From: Maniola hyperantus
Lineage: Eukaryota > Arthropoda > Insecta > Lepidoptera > Nymphalidae
Length of the DNA stretch: 64,000 nucleotides
Direction of reading: 5' to 3'
Assembly: GCF_902806685.2 (NCBI RefSeq)
Contig: NC_048561.1
Location: 3,224,001 to 3,288,000 of the forward strand
Shown here: in pieces, positions 57,026-64,000 of the stretch
How the letters are laid out: the number at the start of each line of letters is the position of its first letter
How positions within the stretch are numbered: position 1 is the stretch's first letter
Notes under the pieces: model-generated
Database searches by the model: none
What the model was told of the DNA's origin: nothing
Seen by the model: the letters and a program-made list of their open reading frames with translations, nothing else
Translations under genes and position numbers: made by a program

Positions 57026-58130
57026 CAGTGAAATCAAACAGACCGGCCCCTGGAAATTGGAAAAATGGGGACTGGGGTTAAGTGTTGAGTAATGAGTTAT
57101 GAGCAAATTCTGCAAAACAAGATGGCCGGCGCGGCACTCCGTGGTTTGAAAATGAAGACTGAACTGAAGCTAAAGAATACTTCGTCGACTGAAACTCGTA
57201 TCGTATAGTTGTGTTGGTAAATAATAACTCGAGAATTTTGAGTTCAAACTTGAATCCGCCTCAATATTGTTTGTCGCTTGTTGCAGTTTACCTACCTGTT
57301 TTGAAATCCGACAATTTGCTGTCCAACCAATTCGGTAAATAATTGATTTGTCAGTCGAAAACTTTTCCTATCTTCATATCTCTTATTTTAATTATGTTAC
57401 TATTTCATATTGTAGGGGTGCCTAAAATGATGATTAATTCTCGAAAAAGTTTGAAGTAAAAAAGCAGAAATGAAAAATTTCTGTATCGTCGTGAATCTTT
57501 CTTTTTCTATTAGGGGTTGCTATAGAGTACAATACCATCCATTTTTAAAATTATTACATACATAGTTAAAATTTCAGAGCTCTAAAATCATTTTTTTAAA
57601 TAAAATTAATCACTTTAATCACAATTAGCATTTTTAGAATAAACTAAACAAACACAATACAAAATCGCAAAATACAATAGATACTGTCATAGGTTACCAC
57701 CGTTAACACCTGTAATACTTTTTTTTTTACTGATTTTACGGCTCTGGGTTCTAATCTATAATACTTTTGCTGCTGCTGTACAGACTACAGACCAGTAAAG
57801 TAAATTTTTTTTTTAATTTCAGAGCTCGGAAACCCTTTTTTTGTGACCAAATAAAACTCGAAATATATTCAAAGTAGCAAAATATATTTTTGAAGTATTT
57901 ATAATTAATAATGAGATGTCCTCACAAATTAAACTTGCGCGGGGACACAGGTCACAACGCGTAGAGGTTTATCAAGAGATTTAATGTACAAAAACTTATG
58001 GCAAAATAAATTGTTTAACTAGACCACGTTTCGTGCATGTTTAAAACAAGAATTAATAGACACCTTCTAGGCAAACGCGTCCCGTCTTAGACCACATCCC
58101 ATTGTAATCAAGTGTGCGCCTATAATGAAT
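57026..58130. other. Spacer upstream of ferredoxin, downstream of Merlin transposase
   Basis: AT-rich. 57,110-57,240 contains a moderately GC-rich stretch that could be the ferredoxin 5' UTR/promoter. 57,715-57,768 carries a segment (TTTTACGGCTCTGGGTTCTA) that recurs inverted in the tandem array at 60,630-61,090 and in part at 59,590-59,620. Confidence 0.45.
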
Positions 58131-59383
58131 TTAAGAAAAAATGAAACTAAAATTGGATATATCTTTTTTATTTTTTTCGACTCTACGCCTCCACATATAT
58201 TCAACTATGCAATCAGTAAAACTGGCCGGATTATTTATGTTTTTTTTATAAAAAAAGGTCTTCACTACTCTCCACTGTGACTCAATCCTTTGTGTGTGCA
58301 CACCGTCTGGGCCCACAAATGGATTGTCGGGGTCGCTATGGTTGACCTTTTTATGTAGGTAACCATGCTCACCCAAACAATCATAGGCTTTCCAAAAATC
58401 GGTATGCACAATTGAGCCTTCTGCCACATGTTTTTTAATAAGAGGTACGAGAACTTCCGCACTTCTTATATTATTTGGGCACACCTCCAACCTTAAATCC
58501 TCACTACCATCTGCAATCATTCCAATAACCCAATGCCCTTCAACACGGCGACCTAAAACAAAACAAACTCTAAATTAATGTAAATCCATCTCTCCTCTCA
58601 TGATATCTCCATTTATAGTCCGTACAAAATGACTCCTCACGCGCCATTTTATGGGTCAACTGTCTTGTCAAAAATACGATTCGCCTTTAAAGTTAGGACT
58701 TAAATCGTACTTTTGACATGAAACTTGACAGATAAAGTTAAAATGGTGCGTGGAGTCATTTTTTACGCATTACATATACCTTTGTTGTATTTCCTTTTTC
58801 CAAATTTAGACTCGTCAATCTGGACAATTTTTCCAGGTCCACCAATTTTACTTTTATTTTCTTGTACATTTCCTAGGTGACTTAAAATAATTGTTTCCCG
58901 ACAGTAGTTGTACCAATCTGCGATTGTGTTGGGAGACAAGCATTTCTTTTCTTTTGCAATGTCTTCCCATATTACTTCATCATAGGACTTTAAATGTGCG
59001 AAACAATACATCAAATAAAAAACATGTACAAGGCTTATTTTAACGTTCTCAAACCAGGTCCCCGACGCTCTTGATATCTGTGATTTATTTCTGCACAACT
59101 TTTTGCAGCATTTAAAACTGCCAAGATGAGAATTAGCTGTCCTGGACATAGGCACCCGGTGTTTTACGCACATTTTTGATATTGGTATGAGACCCTGAGC
59201 TTCAGCGAAAGCGACACACTGTTTTTTTGTGCCTAATTCCCGCACAAGTTTAGCGATATTCCAGCACGAAAGACTTTCTTGGGTATACCTTCGTCGCTTT
59301 ACATAACCGTGATCTTCCTGATGAGCAGACGAAGTACTCGCCGAACTCGTAGATGGTTGAGGGTCATTCATAGCAAATTCCAT
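58131..59383 (-). CDS. Merlin (IS1016-type) DDE transposase, open frame
   Basis: Exon 1: 58780-59383; exon 2: 58131-58552; joined frame 341 aa. Splice AAAG|GTATAT...TTTTAG|GTCGCC gives the continuous motif YNKGRRVEGHWVIGMIADGS. Catalytic acidic residues by position: Asp in VQIDESKFGKRKY, Asp in VHTDFWKAYDCL, and Glu in RIESQWRVVKTFF. A Cys-bearing N-terminal segment (CVKHRVPMSRTANSHLGSFK, CCKKLCRNKS) precedes the core. Merlin elements are cut-and-paste DNA transposons related to bacterial IS1016, with 8-9-bp duplications. I could not locate the terminal repeats with confidence. The frame is intact, so the copy may be young, or the protein may be domesticated. Confidence 0.85.
58625..58765. 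mobile_element. Palindromic MITE making up most of the Merlin intron
   Basis: Same family as 26,315-26,452: ends ATGACTCCTCACGCGCCATT and ATGGTGCGTGGAGTCAT. The intron spans 58,553-58,779 (227 bp), so the MITE is over half of it. Confidence 0.7.
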
Positions 59384-59940
59384 TAAAACAAGCAGGGGTC
59401 AAACACAAGCAAATCCAAATCAAAATCCAATATAAGTATGCAGGGGTCAATCAAAAGAAAAAAGCAGGGGTCAAATTAAGCAAAAGAAGCAGAAATCAAA
59501 TTATAAATACAAGAAAATTAAAGCAATGGGAACATTCCAAAATCACGCGCGAAAACAGAATGATCACAGAAAGATTTTTATAAAATAGCGGGAATACTTT
59601 TTTTTTTTTTTTACGGCTCTGGATACGAGTTCCTTAAGCTCTCTCTAAAAATATAAAATTGCCATGTAAATTAATTACCTACATATTTTATTACCGCTCT
59701 TTTAGGTTTGAACTTTGAATCCAAGAGCATCTAAGAGCGTCGGTCAAATTGATAAATTAACTTGTTTGACCGACCCATATTAATAATACTCAGCGGCCCA
59801 CATAATGACGTCACACATTAAAAAAATTAAAGTTCGATATACCTAGCTTGGACCGGGCAATATAAATACTTCCCTACGTCTAGCCGGATAAAATACTTAC
59901 TTCAAAACTCGCTAATTACCCAAATAGATAGAAAGACGGG
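59384..59940. other. Merlin 5' flank
   Basis: Contains short AG-rich repeats of AAGCAGGGGTCAAA (59,390-59,480) and a T-run followed by TTACGGCTCTGG (59,590-59,620), matching part of the segment at 57,715. Otherwise unassigned AT-rich DNA. Confidence 0.4.
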
Positions 59941-60610
59941 GAGAGGGGGGAAACGCCTACAATTCGGTTCTGGCACTTCGCCGGCCGCTGCCGCGGCACG
60001 CTCGCTCGGCTCGTGCGTTGTCTTAACTGTTCTAACATAACCTAACCAATCATTAAGTTTTTTAATACGGGCTACGCCAGAAGTAGCTCTTCTCGCTTCG
60101 CGCTTCACTAAAACACTAGGGGTAGATTTTTAAGGGTTGAAAAGATAACCCCCTCCCCCACTCCTTCCCTCACTTGTAAATGGCGAGGAAAGGAGAGGGG
60201 GGAAACGCCTACAATTCGGTTCTGGCACTTCGCCGGCCGCTGCCGCGGCACGCTCGCTGCGCTCGCTCGGCTCGTGCGTTGTCTTAACTGTTCTAACATA
60301 ACCTAACCAATCATTAAGTTTTTTAATACGGGCTACGCCAGAAGTAGCTCTTCTCGCTTCGCGCTTCACTAAAACACTAGGGGTAAATTTTTAAGGGTTG
60401 AAAAGATAACCCCTCCCCCACTCCTTCCCTCACTTGTAAATGGCGAGGAAAGGAGATGGGGGAAACGCCTACAATTCGGTTCTGGCACTTCGCCGGCCGC
60501 TGCCGCGGCACGCTCGCTGCGCTCGCTCGGCTCGTGCGTTGTCTTAACTGTTCTAACCTAACCTAACCAAACATTAAGTTTTTTAAAACGGGCTACGCTA
60601 GAAGACTCGC
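59941..60610. repeat. ~255-bp tandem repeat, about 2.6 copies
   Basis: Units restart at AAACGCCTACAATTCGGTTC (59,951; 60,203; 60,463). Each includes a GC-rich block (CGCCGGCCGCTGCCGCGGCA), a CGCTCGCT-rich stretch and CCTAACCTAACC-like text. Open frames over it are by-products of the repetition. Confidence 0.75.
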
Positions 60611-60629
60611 TTTAAAACCATTTAGAATA

Positions 60630-61092
60630 AAAAGTATCTTGCTAAGTTTACTTTATTGGTCTTTGGTTCCCAGCAAGATTATTATAGATTAGAACCCAGA
60701 GCCGTAAAACCAGTTAAAAAAAAAGTATCTTGCTAAGTTTACTTTATTGGTCTTTGGTTCCCAGCAAGATTATTATAGATTAGAACCCAGAGCCGTAAAA
60801 CCAGTTAAAAAAAAAGTATCTTGCTAAGTTTACTTTATTGGTCTTTGGTTCCCAGCAAGATTATTATAGATTAGAACCCAGAGCCGTAAAACCAGTTAAA
60901 AAAAAAGTATCTTGCTAAGTTTACTTTATTGGTCTTTGGTTCCCAGCAAGATTATTATAGATTAGAACCCAGAGCCGTAAAACCAGTTAAAAAAAAAAGT
61001 ATCTTGCTAAGTTTACTTTATTGGTCTTTGGTTCCCAGCAAGATTATTATAGATTAGAACCCAGAGCCGTAAAACCAGTTAAAAAAAAAAGT
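60630..61092. repeat. ~91-bp tandem repeat, five copies
   Basis: Unit starts AAGTATCTTGCTAAGTTTAC and ends GAGCCGTAAAACCAGTT plus a short A run, whose length varies from 7 to 10. Copies begin near 60,631, 60,722, 60,814, 60,905 and 60,998. Nearly identical, so recently expanded. Confidence 0.85.
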
Positions 61093-61640
61093 ATTATAGG
61101 TTTATGTTATGGTAATCTTTATATGTGTTCGAAGTTCATACTTTGCGGTTTTGTGTTTCTAAAAATGCTAGGGACCTAATTAATTTCATTTTATTTACAT
61201 AAATCTGTATAAAATACGCGATTACGTGTCTTGAAATTAAGAAATTACGTAAAGATCAGTGCAAATTAATATCTTTCCAGTGAATATTAACGAAATCTAT
61301 GTAGTAATCGTGTTTTCTGTTTATAATGTTAATCATTTTAAAATTGTATAAATGTCTATAAATACGTGTCTCCGAAACTTGAAATTACAGATATGTAAAG
61401 TGCAAATGAACCTCTTTATACTGAATATTACCGCTATACCTATATAGTATAATATTCGTGAATAAATAGTGGTGAACCTTTCTATAGTGGAGCCTTCTAT
61501 TATTTTTCTTTGACATCTATAACTGATGTCCGTAATAATAGTTCCTGCAAGAATTTTTCATCTTGTTTTTTCTGTGTAATCATGACCCGCATGGAATGCT
61601 CTTATCAACCGCTGTGGTAAATTGATGGCATAGGATGTCT
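61093..61640. other. AT-rich spacer between tandem arrays
   Basis: No gene, repeat or palindrome recognised. Confidence 0.4.
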
Positions 61641-62850
61641 TTGAAGTGTCAATCTAGCCTGTTCTAACATTTGTAGGATGTGCTGTATTAATATCAAAAG
61701 CGTCATGCTTGGTTGGAAAGGAAAGGGGAATATCAGGCAGACTTACAAAAATCTGCCTGATATTCATGGTACGGAATGTATATTGTACTGGCAAGAAACT
61801 TAACAGTAACCGTCTTATTTTTGTAACATTTTTATATAGCCAGTCTTGACACAAGCTTCATGCTAGGTTGGTACGGAAAGAAAAATATCAGTCATGGCTA
61901 TAAAACCCTGCCTGATATTCTTTAAGTACTCACTTAAACCTAATTCATCAAAGTTCAAGTCTGTCTGTGTGTAGTGAATCTATTGCCGGTTCGGAATGCA
62001 TATTCTACTGAGAAGAAACCCATAATAAACTCAATAGTTACTTTCTTATTTTTGTAACATTGTTATATAGCTAGTCTTGACACAAGCTTCTTGCTAGGTT
62101 GGAACGGAAAGAAGAATATTAGTCATGTCTGTAAAACCCTGCCTGATATTCTTTAAGTACTCACTTAAATCTAATTCGTCTTGGTTCAAGTCTGTCTGTG
62201 TGTAGTGAATCTATTGCTAGTTCAGAATGCATATTCTACTGAGAATAAACCAGCAAGAAACTTAACAGTTACTGTCTTATTTTTGTAACATTGTTATAAC
62301 TAGTTTTGACGCAAGCTTCATGCTAAATTGGAACGGAAAGAAGAATATCAGTCATGTCAATAAAACCCTGCCTGATATTCTTTAAGTACTCACTTAAACC
62401 TAATTCGTACAAGATTCAAGTCTCTCTGTGTGTAGTGAATCTATCACTGGTTGGAAATGCATATTCTACTGAGAAGAAACCAGCAAGAAACTCAACAGTT
62501 ACAGTCTTATTTTTGTTACATTGTTACAACTAGTATTGACGCAAGCTTCATGCTAGGTTGAAACGGAAAGAAGAATATCAGTCATGTCTATAAAACCCTG
62601 CCTGATATTCTATAAGTACCTACTCACTTAAACCTAATTTGTCAAGGTTCAAGTCTGTCTGTTTGTAGGTAATCTATTGCTGGTTCGGAATGAATATTCT
62701 ACTGAGAAGAAACCCATAATAAACTCAATAGTTACTTTCTTATTTTTGTAACATTGTTTTAGCTAGTCTTGACACAAGCTTCATGCTAGGTTGGAACGGA
62801 AAGGGGAATCACTGGAATTCAAGGGGAGTTACTGTCTTATTTTTGTACAT
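61640..62850. repeat. ~230-bp tandem repeat, about five copies
   Basis: TTGACACAAGCTTCATGCTA recurs near 61,845, 62,077, 62,306 (as TTGACGCAAG), 62,536 and 62,768. Between are 'CCTGCCTGATATTCTTTAAG' and 'GCATATTCTACTGAGAAGAA'. The copies have diverged by 5-10 % judging by eye, older than the 91-bp array next to it. Confidence 0.8.
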
Positions 62851-63019
62851 AACATAGGGTAGGTAATGGGGATCACCTAAGCAAGAATGGAATAAAAGCA
62901 AATGTATTAATCAACTATTTATTGGTCTGTTCTTATTACAAACTTTAATTTCCTAACTATCAATTGAAATCAACTTTCATTACTTTGGTTTATTAATTTT
63001 GGTTTAATAAAACAATTTT

Positions 63020-63195
63020 TTTTAAGTTGGATCATCATTGCCAACATCAGTTGGCAATTGTGATCAGCATGTGGGCAATGCTGTTCAACACATGACGCAC
63101 ACATAATTGTCCGCAGAGTCCTATCCATTCAGCATGAGCCCAGAACCCACGAGAAGTGCACTGGTATCTTTTTTCAGCGCCTCCCCTGTTGCAGC
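63020..63195 (-). pseudogene. Possible C-terminal zinc-finger scrap of a pogo/Tigger-like transposase
   Basis: Minus frame reads YQCTSRGFWAHAEWIGLCGQ then LCVRHVLN, ending in a stop. The Cys/His spacing and the WAHAEW-for-WAHAEC change suggest the PHD-like tail seen in some insect transposases. Weak evidence. Confidence 0.3.
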
Positions 63196-63200
63196 GCCTG

Positions 63201-63458
63201 CTATATAAAATTTTGGGACACCTTTTTCCCCCTTATTCTATTGCGTCGCGCAACTACGACTTGGCCAGCTTTTGAAAAAATTCGCTTTGAGGGCACAGAA
63301 GCGGCTACGATGCAAAAAAAGTTTGTAGAGCCCTCTAGGGTATGCATCTTTTTTAGAGAGCCACTAGAGGATCTAGTCAGCAAAGGTTCTTCCAGGTATT
63401 TGTCTACCTCAGTAATACCACCTTCAGTCGGGTTGGTGTTTTTTAAAACGTCACCCAC
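63201..63458 (-). pseudogene. hAT transposase C-terminal dimerisation fragment
   Basis: Reads VDKYLEEPLLTRSSSGSL and FFCIVAASVPSKRIFSKAGQ then RRNRIRGKKVSQNFI. This is the conserved hAT C-terminus (LCIVATSVPSERIFSKAG and RRNRL in active relatives). Only about 85 residues remain and the segment between the two motifs is shortened, so it is a relic or the end of a longer decayed copy. Confidence 0.75.
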
Positions 63459-63467
63459 CTATAAAAT

Positions 63468-63683
63468 TCAGAAATATTGACATGTATGTATGTAGTTCTT
63501 GCTAGTGAAGTAAATCTCAGGTTTTCTTACACTCAGCGAATCGTGCCTTTTTAAAAAGCCCTTAAGCCAATTTAGACTAGCTGTATTATTTTCTTCCCAA
63601 GAAGATGATACAGTAATATTTAAATGAACAGCACATTGATAAGCTAGTTCTCTCACTTGTTTAGTTGTCAAGCCATGGCACAT
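63468..63683 (-). pseudogene. HTH (CENP-B/Tigger-type) N-terminal transposase fragment
   Basis: Reads LTTKQVRELAYQCAVHLNI and SWEENNTASLNWLKGFLKRH then LSVRKPE, the DNA-binding domain of pogo/Tigger-like transposases. The match ends abruptly after RKPE, next to the hAT fragment. Confidence 0.65.
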
Positions 63684-63730
63684 TTTTTTTTTTTTCTAAG
63701 GAAGGATGTACAACCCTGGCTGTATACTAG

Positions 63731-63931
63731 CTAATGTCTTCGGCGACGTTTGCGTTTCCCATCTGTGTCATCCTCTGTCTCTGATTCAGAGGATGTGTCG
63801 GACTCCTGTGACTCTCTGTCTCGTCTCTTTGTCCCAGTCTTCAAGAGTTCGCTCAAGGGGGTGTCTGGGATGCGATAGCCTCTAGAGGCCAGCCACTCCT
63901 GTTGCTCCGGGGTAAGACTAGCCGTTCCCAT
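63731..63931 (-). CDS. Unidentified ORF, acidic/serine run and basic C-terminus
   Basis: 66 aa: MGTASLTPEQQEWLASRGYR, IPDTPLSELLKTGTKRRDRE, then SDTSSESETEDDTDGKRK and a run of arginines ending in His. A Ser/Asp/Glu-rich stretch followed by KRKRRRR looks like a nuclear localisation tail. The frame is open upstream of the Met to about 63,950, so it may be the last exon of a gene beyond the window or part of a transposon ORF. Not recognised. Confidence 0.4.
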   Translation of the reverse strand: MGTASLTPEQQEWLASRGYRIPDTPLSELLKTGTKRRDRESQESDTSSESETEDDTDGKRKRRRRH

Positions 63932-64000
63932 CGTCGCTGTGGTGAACTTAAGTACCTTCCGAACTACGTCTAAGTGGACAGCCTGATCTATAAGGCTCTT

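Noticed and set aside
59902..60369. Repeated 68-79-codon minus frames starting MKREARRATSGVARIKK
   Set aside because: Generated by the ~255-bp tandem repeat. The third repeat copy does not keep the frame, and there is no family match.
60000..60580. CCTAACCTAACC text as telomeric repeat
   Set aside because: Insect telomeres are TTAGG arrays. Here there are only one to three imperfect units inside a longer tandem repeat.

Overview
The window reads as a nuclear chromosome segment from a moth or butterfly. The genes are eukaryotic, with GT-AG introns and AT-rich spacers. The spacers are full of short-interspersed repeats, LINE tails and palindromic MITEs, including tails reading 'CTCGCGACTTCGTCCGCGTGG' in several variants that I associate with Lepidoptera. 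No bacterial, viral or organellar gene was seen. Gene calls rest on protein motifs and splice-site logic read by eye. Exon ends were chosen so that the reading frame continues across each junction.

Layout. 0-2 kb: two intact minus-strand housekeeping genes, translation initiation factor eIF1 and a phosphatidylethanolamine-binding protein (PEBP). 3-8.4 kb: three genes whose exons and splice sites are recognisable but whose frames are broken by single-base indels: an unrecognised gene (minus), a centrin/caltractin-like gene (minus) and snRNP SmD1 (plus). 8.4-13.9 kb: SINE, LINE and MITE fragments. 13.9-41.8 kb (plus): an 11-exon transferrin-family gene of melanotransferrin type, predicted 737 aa with a signal peptide, two lobes and a hydrophobic GPI-type tail. 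Its first intron is 14.6 kb of transposon debris. Exon 6 is present three times in tandem, and pieces of exons 4, 7, 9, 10 and 11 are duplicated beside the parent exon. 45.2-57.0 kb (minus): a mitochondrial adrenodoxin-type [2Fe-2S] ferredoxin in three clear exons and one tentative first exon. 58.1-59.4 kb (minus): a two-exon Merlin/IS1016-type transposase with an open frame. 59.9-62.9 kb: three unrelated tandem-repeat families. 63.0-64.0 kb: relics of hAT and pogo/Tigger-like transposases and one unidentified acidic/basic ORF.

The most striking object is a 7.3-kb foldback element at 46,578-53,852, inside the last intron of the ferredoxin gene. Two opposed arrays of a ~101-bp unit (about 41 copies left, 23 right) surround a ~0.36-kb spacer. 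They end in ~220-bp inverted termini that themselves fold into hairpins, and the whole is bounded by a perfect 8-bp target duplication ATATTCAT. The insertion lies seven bases inside the intron from the exon's 5' splice site, so every ferredoxin primary transcript should carry a kilobase-scale hairpin. Each array unit also carries a CCGCCATCTTGG-type motif resembling YY1/Pho sites.
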